64,000 nt of DNA from Rothia nasimurium (GCF_928381705.1 NZ_CAKMSR010000008.1:1-64000); one strand, 5' to 3'; positions 24,013-32,924 are shown, counted from the first letter of the stretch. Made by a program: numbers and translations. Notes: a model not told the origin generated them from the sequence alone.

Positions 24013-24420
24013 ATGACTTCACCCGCAGACTCAGCCCCCGTAGAGCCGCAGCCACCTGTGCGCATCGACGCCTGGCTCTGGTCGGTGCGCGTCTTCAAAA
24101 CCCGCTCACTGGCGTCCTCCGAGGTCAAAGCCGGGCACGTGCGCATCAACAGCGAGCACGCCAAGCCCTCCCAAAAAATCAAACCCGGCGACACCGTCAC
24201 CGTGCGCTACCCCGGCTGGGAACGCGTGCTCATCGTGCGCAAAACCATCTCCAAGCGCGTGGGTGCACCCGTGGCCGTCACCTGCTACGACGACATCTCC
24301 GCCCCCAAACCCGCCTACCTCACCAGCGGCGCCCTACCCCGCCGTGACCGGGGCGCAGGCCGGCCCACCAAAACTGAGCGCCGCGCCCTCAATAAGCTCC
24401 GCGGCTATGAGAAAGAATAA
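24013..24420 (+). CDS. S4-domain RNA-binding protein (Hsp15/HslR-like)
   Basis: 135 residues. The S4 domain (about 15-75) reads RIDAWLWSVRVFKTRSLAS...VKAGHVRINSEHAKPSQKI...GDTVTVRYPG, the Hsp15 pattern. Hsp15 proteins bind stalled 50S subunits carrying nascent chains, so a role in ribosome rescue is likely. The C-terminus is basic (LPRRDRGAGRPTKTERRAL). It is followed two bases later by a GNAT gene. Confidence 0.87.
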   Translation: MTSPADSAPVEPQPPVRIDAWLWSVRVFKTRSLASSEVKAGHVRINSEHAKPSQKIKPGDTVTVRYPGWERVLIVRKTISKRVGAPVAVTCYDDISAPKPAYLTSGALPRRDRGAGRPTKTERRALNKLRGYEKE

Positions 24421-24422
24421 GT

Positions 24423-24944
24423 ATGCCCCACACCCTGCGCCCGGCCGTCCTTGCTGACGTTCCCGCCCTCTCCGCCTTCGCTAGCGCGCACTTCCCCGAC
24501 GCTGCCCCGCCCGTGGTGCCCCGCGAGTTCGTGGCGGCCTTTGTGAGCGAAAACCTAGATGAGGCGTCCTTCACCCGCTACATCGAAACCGGCTCCTACA
24601 GCTTCACTCTGGCCGTCAATGAAGCAGACGAGATTATCGCCTATTTCGGTATTGACCACGAGGCACCCCAGCCTGCCGAAATTCCCGGCAAGGCCGCCTA
24701 CCTGAGCAAGTTCTACCTCTCCGCAAAAACCCGCGGAACCGGCCTGGCTAGGGAACTCATGGACGCCGTCATTGCGGCTGCCCGCGCTGACGGCAAAGAC
24801 GGCTTGCACCTGGGCACCCACCAGCTCAACCACCGCGCCCAGGCCTTCTATGAAAAGATGGGATTCACCCGGGTGGGTGAGCGCACCTTCCAGCTCACTG
24901 CCACCGAAGTCGCCCACGACTACATCTACCACCTGTCTATTTAA
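24423..24944 (+). CDS. GNAT-family N-acetyltransferase
   Basis: 173 residues with the GNAT core: AYLSKFYLSAKTRGTGLARELMDAVIAAA (the acetyl-CoA pyrophosphate loop is KTRGTGLA) and AQAFYEKMGFTRVGERTF. The substrate is unknown. It is coupled to the S4-domain gene and followed by a second, broken GNAT gene. Confidence 0.87.
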   Translation: MPHTLRPAVLADVPALSAFASAHFPDAAPPVVPREFVAAFVSENLDEASFTRYIETGSYSFTLAVNEADEIIAYFGIDHEAPQPAEIPGKAAYLSKFYLSAKTRGTGLARELMDAVIAAARADGKDGLHLGTHQLNHRAQAFYEKMGFTRVGERTFQLTATEVAHDYIYHLSI

Positions 24945-25034
24945 AACCTGAAGATTGTGCAGGTCGGTGCGGTATTATGACTCTACGCCTTGCCTTCCCC
25001 CACTCGCTCGCAGCGGCAGGGCTCGAGGAGAATA

Positions 25035-25548
25035 ATGAATTTTGAGATCCGCCCACCTGTGCCCGCAGAGGCCAGAGCGTGGGAAGAGCTGCGCATGACG
25101 TCCTGGCGTCACGCCTACGCAGGCACATTTACCCCCCGAAATGTTCGCTAAGCAGGAAGAGCAGCTGGACGCCCGCGCCACCGGATTTGCAGAGTGGCTT
25201 GATTCCACCGGTGGCACCGGTGAAGATATTCAGCAGCAACTGGGCCAGCACCGCCGAGCCCTGGTGGCGGTAGAAAAGGACGCCGCGGGCAAACTCCTGG
25301 GTCTGGCCTTCGCCTCCCAGATGCCGTATGAGGTGCAGAAACTTGAAATGCTCTACCTGCTGCCCGAGGCCTTCGGCACGGGAGTTGCCCAGGCTCTGCT
25401 GGGCGAGGTGCTCGACCCCGGCCCGGCCGAACTTGAGGTGCTCTCCACTAACGCCCGCGCGATTCGTTTCTATGAAAAAGAAGGCTTCACCATCGCCCGC
25501 TCTGACGAGTTTGCGGGCCGTAAAACCTACATCATGACCCGGCCCTAG
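25035..25548 (+). pseudogene. GNAT acetyltransferase split by a frameshift in a C6 run
   Basis: An ATG at 25035 with GAGGAG four bases upstream opens MNFEIRPPVPAEARAWEELR and reads on to ...AGTFTPRNVR-stop. In the +1 frame the sequence resumes as PEMFAKQEEQLDA and runs to 25548 with a normal GNAT end (AIRFYEKEGFTIARSDEF). Removing one C from the run at 25132-25137 joins the two into one GNAT-like protein of about 170 residues. The run may be a real inactivating slip, a phase-variable site or a sequencing error. The fragment from 25141 alone would lack the first strand. Confidence 0.8.
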
Positions 25549-25564
25549 CGGCCCCACTTTTGAC

Positions 25565-25623
25565 TGTAACGCTAAATGCCATGGGCGCGGTAACGATTCG
25601 CGCCCATGGCATTTATCGTTACA
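25565..25623. repeat. Long hairpin after the broken GNAT gene
   Basis: The left arm begins tgtaacgctaaatgccatgg (from 25565) and the right arm ends ccatggcatttatcgttaca (to 25623). About 24 of 25 positions pair around a nine-base loop. No T run follows, so if it terminates transcription it does so without the classic U-tract. Confidence 0.7.
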
Positions 25624-25678
25624 CTCAGCCGAGGTGGAGCGGCGCGCGGACGCCGGTGGTAGGGTGAAAGAGTCAGGC

Positions 25679-25724
25679 CGGGTTAGCCCCGCTGTGAGGA
25701 GCCCGGTTCGAACCTCACCAAGGA
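25679..25724 (+). promoter_or_regulatory. Structured leader with two competing hairpins
   Basis: gtgagg (25694-25699) pairs with cctcac (25713-25718) immediately before the ribosome site AAGGA. Alternatively ccggg upstream (about 25678-25682) pairs with cccgg (25702-25706), which disrupts the first stem. Mutually exclusive stems near a start codon can act as translational switches. This is weak evidence from a short stretch. Confidence 0.3.
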
Positions 25725-25733
25725 AAACACCCT

Positions 25734-26573
25734 ATGACTAGCTCGCCCGCCGCGTCCGGCCGTCCGCCCCTGAATCGCGACACCACCGTCTGCATCTCCC
25801 TCTCAGCCCGCCCCTCAAACCACGGTATTAAGTTCCACAACTATCTCTATGAAAAGTTTGGCCTGGACTTTCTCTATAAGGCCATGACCACCACCGACAT
25901 TGAGGCCGCTATCGGCGGTGTGCGGGCCCTGGGCATTCGGGGCTGCTCGGTATCGATGCCCTTCAAGCAGGCAGTGATTCCCCTGGTCAACGAGATAGAC
26001 CACTCCGCTGAAGTGATTGGTGCAGTCAACACCATCGTGAACACTGACGGCTACCTCAAGGCCTACAACACCGACGTGATTGCGGTGGCCTCCCTGCTGG
26101 CTTCCCACCGGGTAGATCCCGACCTGCCCTTCTTGCTGCGCGGTTCGGGCGGCATGGCGGCGGCTGTGGCCGGGGCCTTCTATGACGCGGGCTTCCGCAC
26201 CGGCACCATTATCGCCCGCAATGAAGAGACCGGCCGCGCCCTGGCTGACCGCTACGGCTACACCTGGGCTGCTGAGGTGGGCGATCTGACCGCCCCCGTG
26301 ATTGTGAACGTCACCCCCATCGGCATGGAGGGTGGTCCCGAGGTAGACACCCTGGCCTACCCCGCTCCCACAATTGAGGCTGCCCAGGTGGTCTTTGACG
26401 TGGTGGCTATGCCCGTTGAAACCCCGCTGATTCGCGCTGGCCGGGCTGCGGGCAAGGAAGTGATTACCGGCGGCGAGGTCATCGCCCTGCAGGCTGCTGA
26501 ACAGTTCAAGCTCTACACCGGGGTCGAGGTGAGTGACGCCGATGTGGCTGAGGCTGAGGCCCAGGCCAACTAG
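25734..26573 (+). CDS. Shikimate dehydrogenase-like protein (SDH-L type)
   Basis: 279 residues. The substrate half has SLSARPSNHGIKFHNYLYEK, RGCSVSMPFK (the catalytic Lys) and VNTIVNTDGYLKAYNTDV (the Asp). The NAD(P) half has RGSGGMAAAVAGAF. The wording follows the Haemophilus HI0607 (SDH-L) branch rather than AroE: SARPxNxG replaces the AroE GxPIxHS motif. Those enzymes reduce dehydroshikimate poorly and their true role is unclear. It is a single gene ending at a family-2 hairpin. Confidence 0.83.
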   Translation: MTSSPAASGRPPLNRDTTVCISLSARPSNHGIKFHNYLYEKFGLDFLYKAMTTTDIEAAIGGVRALGIRGCSVSMPFKQAVIPLVNEIDHSAEVIGAVNTIVNTDGYLKAYNTDVIAVASLLASHRVDPDLPFLLRGSGGMAAAVAGAFYDAGFRTGTIIARNEETGRALADRYGYTWAAEVGDLTAPVIVNVTPIGMEGGPEVDTLAYPAPTIEAAQVVFDVVAMPVETPLIRAGRAAGKEVITGGEVIALQAAEQFKLYTGVEVSDADVAEAEAQAN

Positions 26574-26583
26574 GTTCTTGAAA

Positions 26584-26640
26584 GTAATCGAAACCTTCAT
26601 CAGCGCGTTCTTTGCACACGCAGATGAAGGTTTCGCTTAC
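26584..26640. repeat. Family-2 hairpin repeat, copy 1
   Basis: Arms starting gtaatcgaaaccttcatc and ending gatgaaggtttcgcttac, with the loop region GCGTTCTTTGCAC. It has the same core as the hairpins at 40355-40415 and 56054-56118 (the latter in reverse orientation). It follows the shikimate dehydrogenase-like gene by ten bases and lacks a T tract. Confidence 0.75.
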
Positions 26641-26667
26641 CCATACGGACGCCGGTAGGGTGGTTTT

Positions 26668-28122
26668 ATGCCCTCCACACAGTCTTCTTCGCCCCGGCAG
26701 CCTTCACTGAACCGTCAGATTCTTGCCCTGGCGGTGCCCGCTTTTGGTGCCCTCATCGCTGAGCCCCTGCTGGTGCTGGCCGATTCTGCCATCGTGGGCC
26801 ACCTGGGCAGTGCCCCGCTAGCTGGCCTGACGCTGGGTTCAACCGTGGTGCAGACCCTGGTGGGCTTCATGGTTTTTCTGGCCTACTCCACCACCCCGGC
26901 GGTGGCCCGGGCCGTGGGAGCAGGCGATACCCCCAGCGCTTTTGCTGCCGCCCGCAACGGCCTGTGGGTGGCTGCTGGCCTGGGTCTTTTCTTCGCGGTG
27001 CTGCTGGCGCTGACCGCAGGCCCCCTGCTGCGTGCGCTGGGGGCGGGCGGGGACGTCCTGACCCACGCCACCGCCTACCTGCTGCCCTCCCTTGCGGGTC
27101 TGCCCGGCATGCTCCTGGTGCTGGCGGCGACCGGTGCCCTGCGCGGTTTCCAGGACGCCAAAACTCCCCTCTACGTTGCTACCGCTGGCGCTGCCCTCAA
27201 CGTGCCGCTGAGCTGGGCCCTGGTCTACCCGGCAGGCTGGGGTGTGGCTGGCTCAGCGGTGGCGACAGCGGTGGTGCAGTGGGGCATGGCCCTGGCACTA
27301 ACCTACGCGGTGGTTGTGCGGACGCGGACGCCCGGCACGGCTACCCGCTCTTCCGGCTTATCGGCGCGAACCCCCGGCTGGCTACCCGACCGCGCCGGAC
27401 TAGCCGCTGTCTTTCGGGTGGGGGCCTGGCTGATGGTGCGGGCGGCCTGCCTGCGGATTGCCCTGCTGGCTACGGTCTTTGTGGTGACCAGTCAGGGGGA
27501 GAAAAACCTGGCCGCCTACCAGCTGACCATGGCCTTCTTTAACCTGCTGGCCTTCGCCCTGGACGCCCTGGCCATTGCCGCCCAGGCCCTGCTGGGCAAG
27601 GAGATGGGCGCACAGGATCTTTCAACCCGGCAGGGGCAGAGCGCGGTGGTTCAGCTCAAAAACCGCCTGGTGCGGTGGAGCCTGGCCTTTGGCCTGGTTA
27701 CGGCGCTGGTCTGCCCGGCGGTCGGGTTTGGCCTGGCCTGGGTGTTTACCCCTGACCCCGAGGTGCAGCGCCTCTTTGCTCTGTCGCTGCTGGTGCTGGC
27801 GGTGGGCCAGCCTCTGGCCGCCTATGTTTTCATTCTGGACGGCGTGCTGATTGGCGCCCAGGACGTGCGCTACCTGGGTCTGGCTGGGCTCTTCACCCTG
27901 GCGGCCTACCTGCCGGTGCTGGCCGGGTTGTACCTCTGGTTTGGTGCCGGTACGGACGCTCCCGCCCCGCTTGCCGGGGGCACCTCCTGGGGCTGGGGCG
28001 GGCTGGTCGATGGCCCCACCCTGGCCTACCTGCTGCTCTGGTGCTCCTACGCCCTGTGGTATATGGGCGCCCGCGCCCTCACCCTGGGCTGGCGGGCCCG
28101 CAGTGGGGTATGGCTGCGCTAG
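26668..28122 (+). CDS. MATE-family efflux transporter (DinF-like)
   Basis: 484 residues with about 12 membrane spans in two bundles. The first helix has LAVPAFGALIAEPLLVLADSAIVGHLG, the family signature with the conserved Glu/Pro and Asp, followed by the equivalent turn LATVFVVTSQGEKNLAAYQ in half two. MATE carriers export cationic drugs or metabolites against Na+ or H+. The stop overlaps the convergent helical-repeat gene by four bases. Confidence 0.88.
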   Translation: MPSTQSSSPRQPSLNRQILALAVPAFGALIAEPLLVLADSAIVGHLGSAPLAGLTLGSTVVQTLVGFMVFLAYSTTPAVARAVGAGDTPSAFAAARNGLWVAAGLGLFFAVLLALTAGPLLRALGAGGDVLTHATAYLLPSLAGLPGMLLVLAATGALRGFQDAKTPLYVATAGAALNVPLSWALVYPAGWGVAGSAVATAVVQWGMALALTYAVVVRTRTPGTATRSSGLSARTPGWLPDRAGLAAVFRVGAWLMVRAACLRIALLATVFVVTSQGEKNLAAYQLTMAFFNLLAFALDALAIAAQALLGKEMGAQDLSTRQGQSAVVQLKNRLVRWSLAFGLVTALVCPAVGFGLAWVFTPDPEVQRLFALSLLVLAVGQPLAAYVFILDGVLIGAQDVRYLGLAGLFTLAAYLPVLAGLYLWFGAGTDAPAPLAGGTSWGWGGLVDGPTLAYLLLWCSYALWYMGARALTLGWRARSGVWLR

Positions 28123-29963
28123 CCCGCCATAAGCTCAGCCAGCAGGGCCTCGACGCGGTGTTCCTGGCCGGTGGCGCGCAGCAGCTCAATGCAGGCGTCC
28201 AGGGCAGCAGCACGGGACTTCTTCAGCCTCAACGGCTCAAAAAACTCTGCCGCCAACTCATAGCGGCCAATTGCCAGCTCACTTTGCCCGGCGGCAGTCG
28301 CAGCTTCAGCGGCGACCACCAGCAGGCGGGCTGCCCGCTCCAGACACTCGTTCTCGCGGTAGGTTTCTACCAGCTCATCCACGAGCTGCTGGCTCGCAGA
28401 GTCATCGGCCGCCAGTGAAAGACGGGCAGCGAGATCCTGAGCCTGCATCACAGTCAGAAGGTCGGGGTGAGCCGCCTGCCGAGCCAGCTCCTGTAGCTCA
28501 TTGACCGGGGTACGAAGGGCTTCAAGATCATCTACCCGTTCAGCAACCGGTGCCCACACGCGCACTACCTCGGCCAGCAGGGCAGGGGCGGCACCGCCGT
28601 CCGCCAGCAGAGGCCAGGCCGTCTCAAAGAACCCGTGGGCCTCAAGCGCCTGCGCCCCCGTGACAGGCCCACCGGCCAGCACCAAGAAAGCAGCCTCGGC
28701 ATAGGCCATACCCGCCTCAAGGGAAGCCCCCGCCGCCTCATGCTCGCGGGCCACCGCCAGGTAGGACTCCACCGGGGTAAAGGACAGGGGAGTAGCGTCG
28801 GTCGCGCTCGCACCACCGGTCTGGGCACCTTCGGCGGCGTCCGCTTCGGTCAAACTAGCCGAACCAGCCCCGTCCGCCCCCGTAGGTAGCACAATGGGCA
28901 CTAGGGCGGGCAGCTCGGTGGCGGCCTCCAGGGAGTCCGAGAACCGGGTATTACCCGCCCGGCGGTCAAAGGCCTGCGCCAGCGGCCGGGATTTGGCCAG
29001 CGCCCAGTCGTAGAGCTCCTTCAAGGTAGACCGTTCGACCTGACCGGCAGGCCGCAAGCCGGTGGGCATATCCCCGTGGTCTTCTAAAGCCCAGGCCAGG
29101 CCAGCGACGATATAGCGCAGGAAGTTGCGGTTATCGCCGGGATCCCCCGCCAGGTCAAGAGCGCGTTTGCCATGGTCAGCCAGCAGGTCAAAAGCCGCTT
29201 GAAGGTTCTGGCCGCGGGCCAGCACCTCAAACTCAACGCCCAGGTCGTCCGGATCATACTGGTCGCGATTAGCCGCAGCCCGCAGTAGGTGACGACCGGC
29301 TGCTTCGCCGTCCCCCAAATGCAGGTAGGCAAGGGCCAGCTGCCGGTGGGAGGCCGCAGGCTCCCGGTTACACAAATCTTCGGTGGGGGCACCCAGGCGG
29401 ACGGCCGCCTCAAACTCCCCGTCGGTCACGTGGTCGCGCAGAATCCCGCCGTGCCTGCAGGAGCCGCAGTCCATCTCGTCCTCACCGTGCGCCAGCCAGC
29501 GGGCGCGCCAGGTCTCGGCGGCCTCGTCCTCACCGATATGGGCAGCCCACATGTACTCGGCCCGGTCAGGGGCCATCTCGCCCATGCCTGCCAGGCGGTA
29601 GCGGCGGCGCATCTCATCGAGCAGCTCGCGCGCCTGCTCCTTAGAGATCTGCGGGTAGGCGGTCATATCGCCGATAATCCACTTGAACTGCCAGAAGAGG
29701 GTGCGGGCGGTGAACTCGTCAAAGTGCTCGGGGTGGGCGTCATAGAGACGCAACAGCTTAGAGAACACCGCGAAGGACGCCGGGGTCGGCTGCCCAAAAA
29801 CATAGGCCTCCACCAGGTTGAGGTAGGCCTCGGGCAGCATGGATTCGGGGCCCTCCCGCTCTAGGGTGCGGGTGATGTACTCCATGGCGGCGGTGCGGGC
29901 GCTACCGTAGGGCAGGTCGCGGGTTGCGGCAATTTTCTGGGCGGCTTCGTGGGTGGACCACAC
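28119..29963 (-). CDS. Large helical-repeat (TPR-like) protein partnered with an HSP90-like chaperone
   Basis: 614 residues, rich in Ala, Leu and Glu, with repeated 34-residue-like helical pairs (for example HRQLALAYLHLGDGEAAGRHLLRAA and AIGRYELAAEFFEPLRLKKS). A CGSC motif near residue 170 is the only notable Cys pair. It lies 27 bases downstream of the HSP90-like gene and is co-transcribed with it. Eukaryotic Hsp90 works with TPR co-chaperones, so a dedicated partner role is attractive but is inference. I know no characterised homologue. Confidence 0.7.
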   Translation of the reverse strand: MWSTHEAAQKIAATRDLPYGSARTAAMEYITRTLEREGPESMLPEAYLNLVEAYVFGQPTPASFAVFSKLLRLYDAHPEHFDEFTARTLFWQFKWIIGDMTAYPQISKEQARELLDEMRRRYRLAGMGEMAPDRAEYMWAAHIGEDEAAETWRARWLAHGEDEMDCGSCRHGGILRDHVTDGEFEAAVRLGAPTEDLCNREPAASHRQLALAYLHLGDGEAAGRHLLRAAANRDQYDPDDLGVEFEVLARGQNLQAAFDLLADHGKRALDLAGDPGDNRNFLRYIVAGLAWALEDHGDMPTGLRPAGQVERSTLKELYDWALAKSRPLAQAFDRRAGNTRFSDSLEAATELPALVPIVLPTGADGAGSASLTEADAAEGAQTGGASATDATPLSFTPVESYLAVAREHEAAGASLEAGMAYAEAAFLVLAGGPVTGAQALEAHGFFETAWPLLADGGAAPALLAEVVRVWAPVAERVDDLEALRTPVNELQELARQAAHPDLLTVMQAQDLAARLSLAADDSASQQLVDELVETYRENECLERAARLLVVAAEAATAAGQSELAIGRYELAAEFFEPLRLKKSRAAALDACIELLRATGQEHRVEALLAELMAG

Positions 29964-29990
29964 AGTCTTCTCCCTTGTTGGTAGCTATCT

Positions 29991-31823
29991 TTAGGGCTGG
30001 CGCAGGGCAGCTTCAAGCAGCTGAGCCAGGCTATCGCTGAGCAGGTTGGTTTCGGCCCCGCGCAGGCCCTCACCGGCGAGCATGAGGGCAGAGAGGTAGA
30101 GGGTCGTCAGGCCCGGCTCAAAGGACGCGTGCTCCGGCTGATGCAGTAGGCGGCGGGTATTCTCGTTGGCGTCGTTGAGCACCAGGGTGCGGGTCGGCTC
30201 GGCTGCCGTCTCGGTGAAGGAGCCGAGTAGCCCACCCCAGGCGCCACCGGCGTCCTCAGCCTCCTGGGCCAGGTCGCGGGCGCGCTCGGCTTCGGCATCG
30301 CGCAGCAGCACCGCGGGTACCTCGGCGGGGTCAAAGGTACGCAAGAGGACGCCGCAGTCCTGGGCCGCCAGTACGGCCCGGGCGCGCTCCAGGCCGCGCA
30401 GCACCTCGAACTCGCGTTCCATCTCAACCGCTGCCAGGGTCTGGGTGACGTCCTTGCTGGTCAGCTCGGTGACCTTCCAGCGGGGGCGGTCAGCCAGTTT
30501 AGCCAGCAGGTCGGCGTCGTAGACGTAGCCGCCGTTGACCACCCACAGCCCCTGGGCCCGCGCCACCGGAGCCACCCTGCGGTAGGCCTCGGTGGTGGGG
30601 GTGTAGAGCACCTGCCCGGTTTCTTCAATGACTTGGGTGAGCGTAGCGATACCGCCGGTGGTTTCAAAGGGCAGGGAACGCGCTACTACATCGAGCATGT
30701 CGTCGCTGGCTAAGGCCACCGCGCGCAGGGCTAGGGAATGGGTTTCAACAAAACGGTCACGCAGGGTACTGGGTTCAGAGAGGGTAGCGGTAATCCAGGT
30801 TTTGAGCTGCTCACCGATAGCCTCACGGGTGAGTAGAAGGATTTCGTCCTCGCGTAGCTGCTCGCGGGAGGCCGTTGGGGTCAGGGACTCCGAGTTCACC
30901 ACGGCCCGCACAAAGAAAGCCCAATCGGGTAGCAGGGTATCTTCGCGGGTATTGACCAGCATGTTCTTCACGTAGACGCGGTGGCGGCCTGAACCCGGTG
31001 ACACAGCCTGCGGCAGCACATAGGCCACACCGGTTGTGCCGGTGGCAGGCACATCGATCTCAAGAGCCGCCAGGGGAGTAAATCCCAGGGTTTTCTCGGC
31101 GTAGTTGGTCAGGGCCAGGGCTCGTTCGTGCTGGTTGGGCTGGTGCTCACCCTCCCCCTTAGCCCAGGGCAGGGCAGGTAAGGAAATGCGGCGCCAGATC
31201 CGCTGACCGGCAGCCGTTACTCGAACCGCCACCTCCACCGGGAGCATATCGGCGTAGTCGCTGGCCAGCGTCACCACCGTTTCCTCGGCAACCCAGTGGG
31301 CGGCGTCCGCCCGCGCCTTCAGGCGAATCGTCGTGCCGACCTCGGGAACCTGCCCGGCGGCGTCCTCACCGCCGGCTAGCTGAAGCACCTCAAAGGTGCC
31401 GTCCGCATGACCCAGCCAGCGCACCGGGGCAGCTCCCGGCAACACACTCTGAGAGGTGACCTCAACCGTATCGGCAATCAAAAAACAGGCCAGTAGGCCA
31501 ATACCGAACTGGCCCAAAAACTCGGCGCGCCCCTCGTTAAAGACTTCATCGCGCTTAGAAGTACGGCCAATCGTCGCCAGAAACTCCTCAGCCTGCTCGG
31601 CCGTCAGACCCACACCGGTGTCGGTAATGGTGATGCCGGTGCCGTCCTCCCAGGGTTCTAGCAGCACCCGGGCCGGGGCGTCGGCGTCCTGCTCCCGGCG
31701 GGCAGTAATAGCATCGACCCCGTTCTGAATGGCCTCGCGCAGATAGACCTGCGGGCCTGAGTACAGGTTCTTCGACAGCAGCTCAACCAGGCCGCCCAAA
31801 TCAACCTTAAAACGTTGTGACAA
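29991..31823 (-). CDS. HSP90-family molecular chaperone (HtpG-like)
   Basis: 610 residues, about the length of HtpG. The N-terminal GHKL ATP site shows YLREAIQNGVDAI (N1 box), ITDTGVGLTAEQAEEFLATIG (G1), GQFGIGLLACF (G2) and a middle-domain catalytic loop near LPDWAFFVRAVVNSESLTPTASREQL. The Arg in that loop would contact ATP. It is more divergent than E. coli HtpG and lacks a MEEVD tail. It lies two bases after the YbjN gene and 27 before the helical-repeat gene, an operon found in several actinobacteria as I recall. Confidence 0.85.
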   Translation of the reverse strand: MSQRFKVDLGGLVELLSKNLYSGPQVYLREAIQNGVDAITARREQDADAPARVLLEPWEDGTGITITDTGVGLTAEQAEEFLATIGRTSKRDEVFNEGRAEFLGQFGIGLLACFLIADTVEVTSQSVLPGAAPVRWLGHADGTFEVLQLAGGEDAAGQVPEVGTTIRLKARADAAHWVAEETVVTLASDYADMLPVEVAVRVTAAGQRIWRRISLPALPWAKGEGEHQPNQHERALALTNYAEKTLGFTPLAALEIDVPATGTTGVAYVLPQAVSPGSGRHRVYVKNMLVNTREDTLLPDWAFFVRAVVNSESLTPTASREQLREDEILLLTREAIGEQLKTWITATLSEPSTLRDRFVETHSLALRAVALASDDMLDVVARSLPFETTGGIATLTQVIEETGQVLYTPTTEAYRRVAPVARAQGLWVVNGGYVYDADLLAKLADRPRWKVTELTSKDVTQTLAAVEMEREFEVLRGLERARAVLAAQDCGVLLRTFDPAEVPAVLLRDAEAERARDLAQEAEDAGGAWGGLLGSFTETAAEPTRTLVLNDANENTRRLLHQPEHASFEPGLTTLYLSALMLAGEGLRGAETNLLSDSLAQLLEAALRQP

Positions 31824-31825
31824 GG

Positions 31826-32299
31826 CTATTCCTCCTCCCCAAAGCCAAAGGCGGAGGCAAGGTTCTCGAAGTACTCTAGTGAAGTCTGCATAGCAGCCCG
31901 TAGGTGCTCGTCAATCTGGGCGTCCGTTGCCCCGCCTACATACACCATGCTCAGCTCAACCGGCAGAATCACCAACCCCTGACCGTCCTCTTCAATCCGG
32001 TAGGAGAAGACCTTGGGGAAGAGGTTCTGCTGGTTCCAGGCATTGGTGAACTCGTTGAGGGCAGGCAACGCCTCCAGGGGGAAGGTACCCCGGTAGCTAC
32101 CGCGCACGCTCAGCAGATCCCGGGCGGGGGCGTTAGAGAGGGTGTAGTAAAAGTAGCCCCGCTCAAAATGGAACACGGCGGTGCCGTCGTCGCCCAGCTC
32201 GTAATCCACCTCAAGGCGGTCAAGGGCAGCCAGCATACGCTCGTTAGTAATCGGCATGAGTAGCTGCGCGGCAGACTGGACGGAATCAAAGTACCCCAT
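31826..32299 (-). CDS. YbjN-domain protein
   Basis: 157 residues from the ATG at 32299, which follows AAAGAGGAAC. A longer frame to 32434 is rejected. The fold pattern DRLEVDYELGDDGTAVFHFERGYFYY...VRGSYRGTFPLEALPALNEFTNAWNQ (given in parts) is that of YbjN/type III secretion chaperone-like domains. It is the first gene of the operon with the HSP90-like chaperone, so it may deliver or regulate clients. Its function is unknown. Confidence 0.8.
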   Translation of the reverse strand: MGYFDSVQSAAQLLMPITNERMLAALDRLEVDYELGDDGTAVFHFERGYFYYTLSNAPARDLLSVRGSYRGTFPLEALPALNEFTNAWNQQNLFPKVFSYRIEEDGQGLVILPVELSMVYVGGATDAQIDEHLRAAMQTSLEYFENLASAFGFGEEE

Positions 32300-32426
32300 G
32301 GTTCCTCTTTCAACGGTGGAAGATACTGGTACGGTTCTCTCTATCCTATAGGTTCGGGCAAAGGTGGGTTGGGGTGGAGGATGGAAGCCGACGCTGAGAT
32401 CTGTCGAGACCGCCCTACAGATTGCT

Positions 32427-32442
32427 GATAGCATTTGCTATC
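32427..32442 (+). promoter_or_regulatory. Palindromic operator of the HTH-nucleotidyltransferase gene
   Basis: GATAGCA-TT-TGCTATC is a perfect 7-base inverted repeat ending eight bases before the ATG at 32451. It overlaps the likely -10 (TATCTT), and the short leader again suggests leaderless translation. The encoded protein has an HTH, so autoregulation is likely. Confidence 0.65.
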
Positions 32443-32450
32443 TTAAAACT

Positions 32451-32924
32451 ATGGATACCGTGCAGTTGGCCCGGGCGGCTCACACCGCCCAGCAAAAGAT
32501 AGAAGAAGGACGCCAGCAGCTCGTGAACGCTGTGCGTTCGGCTTATCGGGCGGGCATGTCACAGCGGGCTATCGCTCAAGTCGTTGGGCGAAGCCAACCA
32601 GAGGTTTCCCGTATCATTCATTTTCATGGAACCTCGCCTCACGGCCGCGTTCTTAGAGAGCGCCGGGCAGAGCTCATAGACTATTTCGAAGAACACGGGG
32701 TAGATAACGTGAGGGTCTTTGGGTCTGTAGCAACTGGTCAAGATAAACCCACATCAGATATCGACCTGCTTGTCACAGCGCACAGGCCTCTCGGCCTGCT
32801 TGCACAGAGCCGTTTGCAGGCTGAAGCTACACAGATTCTGGGCGCCCCTGTTGATATTGTTTTTGACCATGCGATTCGCCCCGATGTGCGTGACCGAATT
32901 GTGAATGAAGCGGTGCTCTTATGA
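32451..32924 (+). CDS. HTH-fused minimal nucleotidyltransferase (MntA-like antitoxin)
   Basis: 157 residues from the ATG at 32451. An N-terminal HTH (about 30-60) reads YRAGMSQRAIAQVVGRSQPEVSRII. The C-terminal MNT domain has VRVFGSVATGQDKPTSDIDLLV, the GS...SDxDLxV active site, intact. MNT proteins usually pair with a HEPN (HepT) toxin whose gene overlaps the MNT stop. Here an ATGA overlap does open a second frame, but it stops after nine codons. The gene may therefore be an orphan antitoxin. Confidence 0.82.
   Translation: MDTVQLARAAHTAQQKIEEGRQQLVNAVRSAYRAGMSQRAIAQVVGRSQPEVSRIIHFHGTSPHGRVLRERRAELIDYFEEHGVDNVRVFGSVATGQDKPTSDIDLLVTAHRPLGLLAQSRLQAEATQILGAPVDIVFDHAIRPDVRDRIVNEAVLL

Noticed and set aside
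25694..25718. tRNA-like GGTTCGA hairpin
   Set aside because: Only a T-loop-like segment is present; no acceptor, D or anticodon arm can be built and it abuts a ribosome site.
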